From Tepidibacillus decaturensis (GTDB lineage: Bacteria; Bacillota; Bacilli; Tepidibacillales; Tepidibacillaceae), in the NCBI RefSeq assembly GCF_001561915.1, contig NZ_LSKU01000001.1:814628-878627 (forward strand): 64,000 nt of DNA, written 5' to 3'. Positions 57,180 to 64,000 of the stretch are shown piece by piece (position 1 is the first letter of the stretch; the number at the start of each line of letters is the position of its first letter). The position numbers and the translations under genes were made by a program. The notes beneath the pieces are model-generated. The model worked only from the letters and a program-made list of their open reading frames with translations. It did no database searches and had not been told where the DNA came from.

Positions 57180-58163
57180 ATGGCTATGTTAACCTATATA
57201 GAAGCAGTAACTCAAGCATTACGTGAAGAAATGAAGAGAGATCAAAAAGTTTTTGTTTTAGGTGAAGATGTAGGAGTACGTGGTGGTGTATTTCGTGCAA
57301 CAAATGGATTATATGAGGAATTTGGGGAACAACGGGTATTAGATACACCTTTGGCTGAGTCAGCAATCGTTGGTGTGGCTATTGGGGCTGCATTGTATGG
57401 AATGAGACCTGTTGCAGAAATTCAATTTGCTGATTTTATCTTTCCTGCGGCAAACCAAATTATTAGTGAAGCGGCAAAAATCCGGTACCGTTCCAATAAT
57501 GACTGGCATGTTCCTTTAGTGATCCGTGCCCCTTATGGAGGAGGAGTTCATGGGGCCTTATACCACTCACAAAGTGTTGAGGCAGTATTTAGTAATGTAC
57601 CTGGTCTAAAAATAGTCGCTCCATCTACACCATATGATGTCAAAGGACTTTTAAAATCCGCTATTCGAGATAACGACCCTGTACTATTCTTTGAGCATAA
57701 ACGTTTATATCGTCTGATTAAAGGAGAAGTACCTGAAGAAGATTATACTTTGCCAATTGGGAAAGCAGAACTGAAGCGAGAAGGTCATGATGTCACAGTC
57801 ATTACCTATGGTTTAATGGTTCAATATGCCCTTCAAGCTGCTGAAAGTCTTGAGAAAGAAGGTATCAGCATTCATCTTCTAGACTTACGTACTCTTCAAC
57901 CATTAGATAAAGAAGCAATCATTGAAGCGACAAAACGGACAGGAAAAGTATTAATTATTCATGAAGATAACAAGACTGGTGGAATTGGTGGAGAAGTTTC
58001 GGCGATCATTGCTGAAGAAGCTTTATTTGAACTTGATGCACCAATAAAACGTCTGACTGGAATTGATATTCCTGCCATGCCGTATAGTCCACCTTTAGAA
58101 AAAGCATTTATGCTGACCCCAGAAAAGATTGCAAAATCAATCAAAGAATTAGCTGAATTTTAA
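57180..58163 (+). CDS. bkdAB: branched-chain 2-oxoacid dehydrogenase E1 beta
   Basis: This is the 327-aa beta subunit pairing with BkdAA. Blocks are VFVLGEDVGVRGGVFRAT, DTPLAESAIVGVAIGAALYG, VIRAPYGGGVHGALYHSQ and DLRTLQPLDKEAI. It is separated from bkdAA by 14 bp with AGGGGG upstream. A second in-frame ATG at 57186 is possible. Confidence 0.96.
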   Translation: MAMLTYIEAVTQALREEMKRDQKVFVLGEDVGVRGGVFRATNGLYEEFGEQRVLDTPLAESAIVGVAIGAALYGMRPVAEIQFADFIFPAANQIISEAAKIRYRSNNDWHVPLVIRAPYGGGVHGALYHSQSVEAVFSNVPGLKIVAPSTPYDVKGLLKSAIRDNDPVLFFEHKRLYRLIKGEVPEEDYTLPIGKAELKREGHDVTVITYGLMVQYALQAAESLEKEGISIHLLDLRTLQPLDKEAIIEATKRTGKVLIIHEDNKTGGIGGEVSAIIAEEALFELDAPIKRLTGIDIPAMPYSPPLEKAFMLTPEKIAKSIKELAEF

Positions 58164-58177
58164 AGGAGGTGGAATAG

Positions 58178-59488
58178 ATGGCAACTAAAGTATTAATGCC
58201 TCAGTTAGGCGAAAGTGTCACAGAAGGAACGATCACTAAATGGCTAAAAAAGGTTGGCGAGCAAGTTGCTCTTTATGAGCCTTTATGCGAGGTAGAAACA
58301 GATAAAGTTAATGCAGAAGTTCCAGCGACTGTAGCTGGTATAGTGACCGAAATCGCCGTTGAAGAAGGAACAACTATTGCGGTTGGCCATTTAATTTGCT
58401 ATATCCAAGAAGATGAAGCTATTTCACCTGAATCAATAGATGGTATTGAACAAACTTTAGAAAACCCTGTTCAATCCGAAATAGTCCAGTCTAAAGCCCA
58501 GCCAAATGAAAATCAAGGGATAAAACATGCAGGAAAAATTCGCTATTCTCCAGCAGTGATGAGGCTTGCACAAGAAAACAATATTGACTTTACCAGAATA
58601 AAAGGAACAGGTTTGGAAGGACGTATTACTAGAAAAGATGTCCTACAATATATTGAAAATAACAATAAGCAGGAAGTATTAAATGATTCACCATCAATGA
58701 TTGAGTCAGCTGAGTTAACAACTGGATCAAATGTTGATTTTACTTCTCCTATTATACAAACAACTCCTATTTCAAACGGAATTGATCATGGAGATCAGGT
58801 AATGAAGGTTAACACTGTAAGGAGAACCATTGCGAAACGAATGGTGCAAAGTAAACATGAGGCTCCTCACGCTTGGTTAACTGTAGAAGCTGATGTAACA
58901 GAACTAGTAAATTACCGAAATAGCATCAAGAAAGAACTTATACAAAAAGAAGGATTCAACCTTACCTTTCTACCATTTTTTATTAAAGCGGTCGTTGAAT
59001 CGATCAAAGAATATCCCATTTTAAATTCAGTATGGGACGAAGATCAAATTATTTTAAAGAAAAATATTAATATCTCGATTGCAGTGGCTACAGAGGATGC
59101 TTTATTTGTTCCAGTTATCCATGATGCCGATCAAAAAAGTATTTATGGGCTGGCTAAGCAAATTGATCAATTAGTTAAAAAGACCAAAGCTGGAAAATTA
59201 ACGATGGATGATATGCAAGGTGGAACCTTTACAGTGAATAATACTGGAGCGATAGGATCTGTTTTATCAGCACCGATTATTAATCATCCCCAAGCAGGGA
59301 TTATTACGATGGAATCTATTGTAAAAAGGCCAGTAGTGATTGAGGATATGCTTGCAATTCGTTCTATGGTAAATCTTTGTATGTCGTTCGATCATCGAAT
59401 TATAGATGGGTTCATTGCAGGTCGCTTCATTCAGAATGTAAAATCAAAGCTAGAATCGTTAGGGAAAAATAAGGTTTCCATTTATTAG
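58178..59488 (+). CDS. bkdB: branched-chain 2-oxoacid dehydrogenase E2 (dihydrolipoyl acyltransferase)
   Basis: This is the 436-aa core of the complex. An N-terminal lipoyl domain carries the lipoylated Lys43 in EVETDKVNAEV. A peripheral-subunit-binding domain lies at about 125-165 (RYSPAVMRLAQENNIDFTRI). The C-terminal acyltransferase domain has the catalytic SFDHRIIDGFIAGRF. It has a strong AAAGGAGGTGG ribosome binding site. It is the last gene of the cluster, followed by a terminator. Confidence 0.96.
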   Translation: MATKVLMPQLGESVTEGTITKWLKKVGEQVALYEPLCEVETDKVNAEVPATVAGIVTEIAVEEGTTIAVGHLICYIQEDEAISPESIDGIEQTLENPVQSEIVQSKAQPNENQGIKHAGKIRYSPAVMRLAQENNIDFTRIKGTGLEGRITRKDVLQYIENNNKQEVLNDSPSMIESAELTTGSNVDFTSPIIQTTPISNGIDHGDQVMKVNTVRRTIAKRMVQSKHEAPHAWLTVEADVTELVNYRNSIKKELIQKEGFNLTFLPFFIKAVVESIKEYPILNSVWDEDQIILKKNINISIAVATEDALFVPVIHDADQKSIYGLAKQIDQLVKKTKAGKLTMDDMQGGTFTVNNTGAIGSVLSAPIINHPQAGIITMESIVKRPVVIEDMLAIRSMVNLCMSFDHRIIDGFIAGRFIQNVKSKLESLGKNKVSIY

Positions 59489-59505
59489 TAGGATTGGTTA
59501 TATGC

Positions 59506-59537
59506 AAAAGGATAGCAATTTGTCTGCTATCCTTTTT
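59506..59537 (+). terminator. bidirectional terminator after bkdB
   Basis: AAAAGGATAGCA pairs with TGCTATCCTTTT around a 7-nt loop. It serves bkdB and probably the convergent MFS gene. Confidence 0.85.
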
Positions 59538-59545
59538 GTTGTGTC

Positions 59546-61093
59546 TTAAGCTTTACTTAAATTCTCACTAACTGGTGATTTTTCCTCAACAGATAAAGAT
59601 TGAGCACTACCTCGTGGAATGATGAACCATGCCGTGATAAGTGCCAAAAAGGAGAGGACAAAGGCTGTCCACATCGTGTTATGAATCGAATTTGCTAAGA
59701 AAGTAGCCATCCGATCTAAGATATCTGGAGGAATCAAAGCGGCTTGGTCTCCTTCAAAAACACCTTGAGATTGTTCAATTTGCTGTAGTAATTCTGTAGG
59801 TAGCTTACCCTGATTTTGTAGAATAAAGAATTCTACTTGTGGCTTCATATTCATCGTTAAAACAGATCCGAGAATGGTCACACCAAGCGTTGCACCAATA
59901 CTTCTTGCAAACATTTGGCTTGATGTTGCTAGTCCACGCTGTTCAAAAGTAACAGCACTCTGGACGGCAACAGCAAATGTAGTCATCGCTAATCCAAGTC
60001 CACCACCTAAGATGAACATCGAAACAAGAACATAAACATAAGATGTATTGACACCTACTTGTGCAAGCATGAAACCAGAAATTGTCATTAAAGAGGCGCC
60101 AAACAAAATCGGTAATCGATAACCATTCTTAAGAATCAGGCGACTAGCAACAATGGAGAAAAGACTCCAACCAATCACTTGGGGAGTGATACTAAGTCCA
60201 GCTTGTGTAGCACTTGTTCCGAGAACACCTTGAACATATAACGGAACGAACTGGATAGAGCCAAACATTCCAATCCCCATTAAGAAAGCTGTGAGATTGC
60301 TTGAACCAATGATTTTAATCTTAAAAAGGGATAATGGAATAAAAGGTTCTTTTGCTTTTTGTTCCACATAGATAAATAGAACAAGTAAGATAAGTGATAA
60401 CCCAAAGAATGAATCCGTGATGATATGAAACCAACCGTAACGGCTAACAAGCAATGTACCATAAAGGAACATTACAATACTTGTGGAAAGCAAGGTTACG
60501 CCAAGAATATCAATTTTATGGGTATGTTTAGTCGTCTTCTGTTTGGGGAGAAAAATCGCAACTAATGTAATGACCAATATTCCAATCGGAAGATTTAAAT
60601 AAAAAAGCCATCTCCAGGAGAAGTGATCTACAATAAAACCACCAATAAAAGGACCTATAATAGCAGATAATCCCCATATGCTTGAAAACAATCCTTGAAC
60701 CTTTGCTCTTTGTTCTAGTGTGAACATGTCTCCAGCAATTGTCAATGCAAGGGGGAGAACACCACCAGCGCCTAATCCTTGGATTCCTCTAAATAAAACC
60801 AATTGAACCATTGTATTTGCTTGTCCACTTAATGCGGAACCTAGCACAAACAATGTCACTGCAATAATAAACATCACCTTACGTCCATACATATCTGCCA
60901 ATTTACCATAAATCGGCACAGTTGTTGTATTGGTCAACATAAAGGCTGAAAATACCCAGCTATATAATGAAAAACCACCTAAAGCACCAACAATCGTCGG
61001 CATTGCTGCATTGACAATGGTGGCCTCCATTGCTGCAAGGAACATGCCAATCATGATTGCAAATGTTAGAATCTTACGCTGATAAGAAGACAT
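59546..61093 (-). CDS. MFS drug exporter, DHA2 (EmrB/QacA) type
   Basis: This is a 515-aa proton-coupled exporter with 14 predicted helices. Motif A is GKLADMYGRKVMF after helix 2, and the family blocks FRGIQGLGAGGVLPLALTI and GPFIGGFIVDHFSWRWLFYLN are present. An extracellular loop between the last two helices (VEFFILQNQGKLPTELL) is typical of DHA2 members. The substrate is unknown. It has a GGAGG-like ribosome binding site. It has no linked regulator in the window. Confidence 0.9.
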   Translation of the reverse strand: MSSYQRKILTFAIMIGMFLAAMEATIVNAAMPTIVGALGGFSLYSWVFSAFMLTNTTTVPIYGKLADMYGRKVMFIIAVTLFVLGSALSGQANTMVQLVLFRGIQGLGAGGVLPLALTIAGDMFTLEQRAKVQGLFSSIWGLSAIIGPFIGGFIVDHFSWRWLFYLNLPIGILVITLVAIFLPKQKTTKHTHKIDILGVTLLSTSIVMFLYGTLLVSRYGWFHIITDSFFGLSLILLVLFIYVEQKAKEPFIPLSLFKIKIIGSSNLTAFLMGIGMFGSIQFVPLYVQGVLGTSATQAGLSITPQVIGWSLFSIVASRLILKNGYRLPILFGASLMTISGFMLAQVGVNTSYVYVLVSMFILGGGLGLAMTTFAVAVQSAVTFEQRGLATSSQMFARSIGATLGVTILGSVLTMNMKPQVEFFILQNQGKLPTELLQQIEQSQGVFEGDQAALIPPDILDRMATFLANSIHNTMWTAFVLSFLALITAWFIIPRGSAQSLSVEEKSPVSENLSKA

Positions 61094-61216
61094 AGATAAC
61101 CTCCATTTCTAAAAGTAAAAATACAATATATTATTATGTGCTTTTTCTGGCTAAACATCAATAATCAAAGGTTTTTAAAACAGCATATCCCATCGTAATA
61201 AATTTTATAGATAAAA

Positions 61217-61246
61217 AAGAAGATTTCCCAAGTAACTGGAAAATCT
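61217..61246 (-). terminator. possible terminator after the lipoprotein gene
   Basis: On the minus strand, AGATTTTCCA pairs imperfectly with TGGGAAATCT (one mismatch) and is followed by TCTTTTTTAT. The remaining gap to the MFS gene shows nothing else. Confidence 0.45.
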
Positions 61247-61255
61247 TTAAACCCA

Positions 61256-61893
61256 CTATGATTCATTAACGAATCGTATATGTTTGATGACTTCAAGAAA
61301 TGTTGGGAGTACTTTATCTACGTTTCTTTGGAAGTATCGGAACTTAACAATCGTTCCTTGGTTCTTATCGTGTTGATAAAAAAAGAAATCGTTCCTGACC
61401 CCATTCTCATTAATTGTTGAAAATAGATATTCATCGAATATCATGAGATTTTTATCTTTTGTGAGAGGTGATCTAACTAATTCCTCTATAGCAAATTCTT
61501 CGGCTATTTCTCTATTGACTATGTTAGAATCAATGGGACGTATAGAAATAAATTCAGCAATACTAAACCCAAATTCATTACCATCTTCAAACATATTTTC
61601 TTTTAGTATTTTCGGAACATATAAACCATATGAAGTAAATTTAACTTTTTTAAATTCGGCAGGTTCTATTTTTCCCTCAATGGTGATATTAATACTTTTT
61701 TCTCCATTGTATGCCGCATAATCAAATAGTTTTTGTTTCATCATTTCATTTTCTATGTTTTTTTCTTCTATTTTTACTTTCTTTGTTTCTTCTATTGATT
61801 CTTTAGGTTTTTGATTTATCTCTTTTTGTTCAAAACTACCATTTTGACAACCAACTAAAAAATGAAAAATAGAATAAATACTAACTTTTTCAC
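61256..61893 (-). CDS. putative lipoprotein, frameshifted in its signal peptide
   Basis: The open frame ending at 61256 can be read upstream of its ATG (61744) through NGSFEQKEINQKPKESIEE back to a lipobox, LVGC. The signal peptide start (GTG 61893, MKKLVFILFFIF) has a strong AGGAGG site but is out of frame by one base. A T6 run (61857-61862) restored to T7 gives MKKLVFILFFIFLVGCQNG, a textbook lipoprotein signal, and a product of about 212 aa. The mature domain (IRPIDSNIVNREIAEEF, HDKNQGTIVKFRYF) is not recognised. It should be anchored to the outer face of the membrane. Confidence 0.62.
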
Positions 61894-61922
61894 ATAAATA
61901 CCTCCTCTAGAATAATTTACAT

Positions 61923-61961
61923 GAAAGAAGACCAAGTGTAAAGTAACACTGGTCTTCTTTC
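61923..61961 (-). terminator. strong hairpin downstream of the murein peptidase-like gene
   Basis: AAAGAAGACCAAGTGT pairs with ACACTGGTCTTCTTT with one bulged base and a 6-nt loop. It lies between the minus-strand peptidase gene and the lipoprotein ribosome binding site. Confidence 0.7.
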
Positions 61962-61976
61962 GTTATGATTATTAAA

Positions 61977-62735
61977 TTAATTATATGTTTCTACGTGAAA
62001 ATGATCATCGTGAACACCACTAGTATCCACTACAATTTTTGAACTACTTACTCCATGATTTGTTTTGAAAATAACCTTTTGTACATTTGAATGTGCTACG
62101 GCAACTTCAAGAAACGTCTTTTCCTCAGTGGTTGTCATTGGCGCATTTCGAATATCAATGATTTTTCCGTTCATATGAGTTTGGTGTTCGGGTGTATCAG
62201 CCCCATCGATTAAGGAACAATCATTAACTTCAATTTTCTTGTTTGTTTTTTGGTAAAAACTGTAACCTAAGTCATAAAGAGTATCTCTCGTTGTACTTGT
62301 TACCCAACTATGATCAAGCATATATTTACTATCACTACTCAAACCGGTTGAGGTATCATTATAGTTAATATATGCTGAGGTTGAACGAAATACTCTAACC
62401 CATCCCTTAGGTGAAACCCCAATCACAGCATGCATTGCATTACGTGAACCAGCTCCATAGATCCCATCAGCAGTTAACCCTTCTCTTTTTTGAAAAACTT
62501 TTAGATTTTCTTCAGTCGCTGAATCAAAAATAGTTGAGGTATTGTTTTCTAGTGAAGGAGTACCCGTCCATAAATATGAAGGTGTTTTACTGCGATACTC
62601 CCTCAGATTTGCTTTTAAGATGGCGACTTGTTCATGATTATCTCCAAGCCGATAAGAACTTTTAAAATTTGTAGTATAGAATTGATTTGAGTAGGTAGTT
62701 CCAACTGCCGCAACGTTATTATGTCCATTATCCAT
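61977..62735 (-). CDS. peptidoglycan-binding protein with LAS-type metallopeptidase domain
   Basis: This is a 252-aa protein. Residues about 30-107 form a PG_binding_1 repeat (EENLKVFQKREGLTADGIYG). Residues about 120-252 carry zinc-site motifs of the M15/M74-like LAS peptidases: HMNGKIIDIRNAP (HxxG...D) and HDDHFHVE (HxH). It should cut peptide bonds in peptidoglycan or a related wall substrate. No signal peptide is visible, which suggests release by lysis, action in the mother cell or spore, or non-classical export. The ATG at 62735 follows GGGAAAGGATG. Confidence 0.75.
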   Translation of the reverse strand: MDNGHNNVAAVGTTYSNQFYTTNFKSSYRLGDNHEQVAILKANLREYRSKTPSYLWTGTPSLENNTSTIFDSATEENLKVFQKREGLTADGIYGAGSRNAMHAVIGVSPKGWVRVFRSTSAYINYNDTSTGLSSDSKYMLDHSWVTSTTRDTLYDLGYSFYQKTNKKIEVNDCSLIDGADTPEHQTHMNGKIIDIRNAPMTTTEEKTFLEVAVAHSNVQKVIFKTNHGVSSSKIVVDTSGVHDDHFHVETYN

Positions 62736-62890
62736 TTATAATCATCCTTTCCCTTTTTTAAATTAAACAGAAAGGGTGCAAAGAGTAATGGTTCACCCCT
62801 AACCATACTCTTTGTTCTGTCTACTATATAAAGGGGGTTGAATATCAAAAATAACAACTATAGTTTCAAAAAAGGTTGAAAAAAATAAAA

Positions 62891-62922
62891 AAATCTGATT
62901 CAGAAGTTTCTAAATCAGATTT
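62891..62922. terminator. hairpin in the 62736-63101 gap
   Basis: AAATCTGATT pairs with AATCAGATTT around a 12-nt loop, with A-rich flanks on one side and a T-poor tail on the other. The 62736-63101 gap between divergent genes otherwise holds only AT-rich sequence and the promoter listed at 62987. Confidence 0.45.
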
Positions 62923-62986
62923 AAATTATAATAAAGTAGGTCTTATCTGTGTGCAAATGTCTTTACATAATTCTATGGTGAAAGGT

Positions 62987-63015
62987 TTATCAACGTTTAC
63001 CAAAGGTATGATAAT
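62987..63015 (+). promoter_or_regulatory. probable promoter of the gene at 63102
   Basis: TTATCA at 62987-62992 and GATAAT at 63010-63015 have a 17-bp spacer. Confidence 0.4.
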
Positions 63016-63101
63016 TGCTAATTAAAGTTAAATATATAGAAGGATTTTATTTATTTTATAAGAATACATGAATATACTGGTAAAAGAGGTGATCTTAAAT
63101 A

Positions 63102-63842
63102 ATGAGAAATTTTATTGTTAAAGGTTTATTAGGATTTTTATGGAGTGCTTTGTTAAGTATCATCACAATGCTAGTCATATGGATTATTTTCAAAGATAAG
63201 AAGGACATTGGAACAATTGCCATGTACTTTTTTTATACTTCCTTTATTTATTTGGCTATTGGAATAGCAAATACAATAGGAACCTATAGAGCAAGAGGGG
63301 ATTTTAATTACCAACAAGCTAGAACGATTTCGAGCCAATCAGGCCTTGAACGGTCAAGAGAAGATATATTAGCAATAAGTAAATTCTATCGTTTATCTTC
63401 CATAATGTATACTGTTGGCTTAATTTTATTTTTAACTAGTTATTTTATCCTATCTGGGTATGAACCAAACTTGTCAAAACTAAAACCACCATTGCCAACA
63501 GTTACGGTTAATGAAAGGGAAATACCTGTGACACTAAGAGATTATTCAGTTCGCCAATATGGGATGGAATATCGTAATGTAGAACTTTCAACAGAAGAGA
63601 TAGCTAAAAGTATAATTCCAACGAAAGTTGATCCTCATTCCAAATTAGTTGTTAAATTCAATGAAGAACCAAAGCGGATTTTTATAGGTCAATTAAATCA
63701 ACCTTTTGGATTAGATAGAATGGTTGAAAATATGGTGTTTCTTTCAAAAGAAGAAGGAAAATATATTTACGAACTCCATGTAGAATGGGACGAAAAGAAT
63801 GCCAATTATGTTCTTGTTGTTCAAATAGATAGTAGTAAATAA
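63102..63842 (+). CDS. hypothetical membrane protein
   Basis: This is a 246-aa protein with three predicted membrane helices: about 8-30 (LLGFLWSALLSIITMLVIWI), 40-60 (AMYFFYTSFIYLAIGIANTI) and 98-116 (IMYTVGLILFLTSYFILSG). A charged cytoplasmic loop (ARTISSQSGLERSREDI) separates the second and third. The C-terminal half is a soluble domain (PPLPTVTVNEREIPVTLRDY to QIDSSK) probably outside the membrane. The family is not recognised. The ribosome binding site is AGAGGTGAT. Confidence 0.65.
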   Translation: MRNFIVKGLLGFLWSALLSIITMLVIWIIFKDKKDIGTIAMYFFYTSFIYLAIGIANTIGTYRARGDFNYQQARTISSQSGLERSREDILAISKFYRLSSIMYTVGLILFLTSYFILSGYEPNLSKLKPPLPTVTVNEREIPVTLRDYSVRQYGMEYRNVELSTEEIAKSIIPTKVDPHSKLVVKFNEEPKRIFIGQLNQPFGLDRMVENMVFLSKEEGKYIYELHVEWDEKNANYVLVVQIDSSK

Positions 63843-63844
63843 TA

Positions 63845-63867
63845 GGACTTGGAAAGGATCCAAGCCC
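63845..63867. terminator. hairpin between the last two genes
   Basis: GGACTTGG pairs with CCAAGCCC (mismatched near the base) around a 7-nt loop, between convergent reading frames. Confidence 0.45.
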
Positions 63868-63875
63868 TTGAAAAA

Positions 63876-64000
63876 TTAACCAGCTGCACGACAATTTCCA
63901 TCAGATGTACAGAATTGGTAGCCCGGTAAGGTTGAACTATCTGTGTAATAAATCAAATTTGAATCAACTTCAAATAGATAGAGACTACTAATGTTACCGT
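63876..64000 (-). CDS. C-terminal end of a gene running off the window
   Basis: On the minus strand a frame is open from the window edge to a TAA at 63876-63878. It gives 40 residues ending GYQFCTSDGNCRAAG, preceded by NISSLYLFEVDSNLIYYTD. Two cysteines near the end could form a disulfide. Too little is visible to name it. The hairpin just beyond the stop supports a real gene end. Confidence 0.45.
   Translation of the reverse strand, partial: GNISSLYLFEVDSNLIYYTDSSTLPGYQFCTSDGNCRAAG

Noticed and set aside
1-64000. tRNA, rRNA, CRISPR arrays, insertion sequences or prophage
   Set aside because: None seen: no regularly spaced repeats, no transposase or integrase frames and no clover-leaf sequences were recognised. 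Gene order is chromosomal core throughout.

Overview
The window is one continuous stretch of a low-GC, endospore-forming Bacillota chromosome. Gene order matches the Bacillus subtilis yqhO-yqhV / spoIIIA / accBC / nusB-folD-xse-ispA-dxs-tlyA-argR-recN-spoIVB-spo0A / bkd region almost gene for gene. A class II (B12-dependent) ribonucleotide reductase, a ferredoxin-type 2-oxoacid oxidoreductase and an OLE RNA with its partner OapA suggest an anaerobic or microaerobic, probably extremophilic member of the Bacillales (Vulcanibacillus or Tepidibacillus-like). The genus is inference only.

Layout. 1-5.3 kb: the end of gcvPB, D-amino acid transaminase and nrdJ behind NrdR-like boxes. 5.4-11.4 kb: pseudouridine catabolism (psuK-psuG), an unidentified structured leader RNA, zwf, a cyclase-family hydrolase, the niacin repressor NiaR, a small heat shock protein and an unknown gene. 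11.5-19.8 kb: ccdA, yqhO/P/Q/R, aroQ, an Xaa-Pro peptidase, efp, comB, yqhV and a CD1247-like protein. 19.9-25.2 kb: the complete spoIIIAA-AH operon. 25.3-28.5 kb: accB-accC, followed by the Asp23-type genes yqhY and amaP and a DUF2273 gene. 28.6-39.8 kb: nusB, a TsaD paralogue, folD, xseA, xseB, ispA, the OLE RNA, oapA, dxs, tlyA, argR and recN. 40.0-45.7 kb: spoIVB, spo0A (SigH promoter flanked by 0A boxes), then steA, steB and two glycosyltransferase genes. 45.7-59.5 kb: branched-chain keto-acid catabolism under BkdR and sigma-54: ptb, bcd, buk, a ferredoxin-linked keto-acid oxidoreductase cluster and the lpdV-bkdAA-bkdAB-bkdB dehydrogenase. 59.5-64 kb: an MFS exporter, a lipoprotein, a murein peptidase-like protein, a membrane protein and the end of a gene running off the window.

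Two features stand out. First, a roughly 610-nt OLE RNA (33.53-34.14 kb) has its own promoter and a perfect 12-bp closing helix, and it lies directly before oapA inside the isoprenoid operon. Second, ten genes are each broken by missing single bases in A or T homopolymers (twelve runs in all): nrdJ, zwf, yqhO, yqhQ, yqhV, xseA, ispA, steA, a membrane glycosyltransferase and a lipoprotein. Adding one base to each run restores a full-length protein in every case. This points either to systematic homopolymer under-calling in the assembly or to real lesions tolerated by slippage. The broken genes are therefore annotated at full length with the lesion noted. No tRNA, rRNA, CRISPR array, insertion sequence or prophage was seen.
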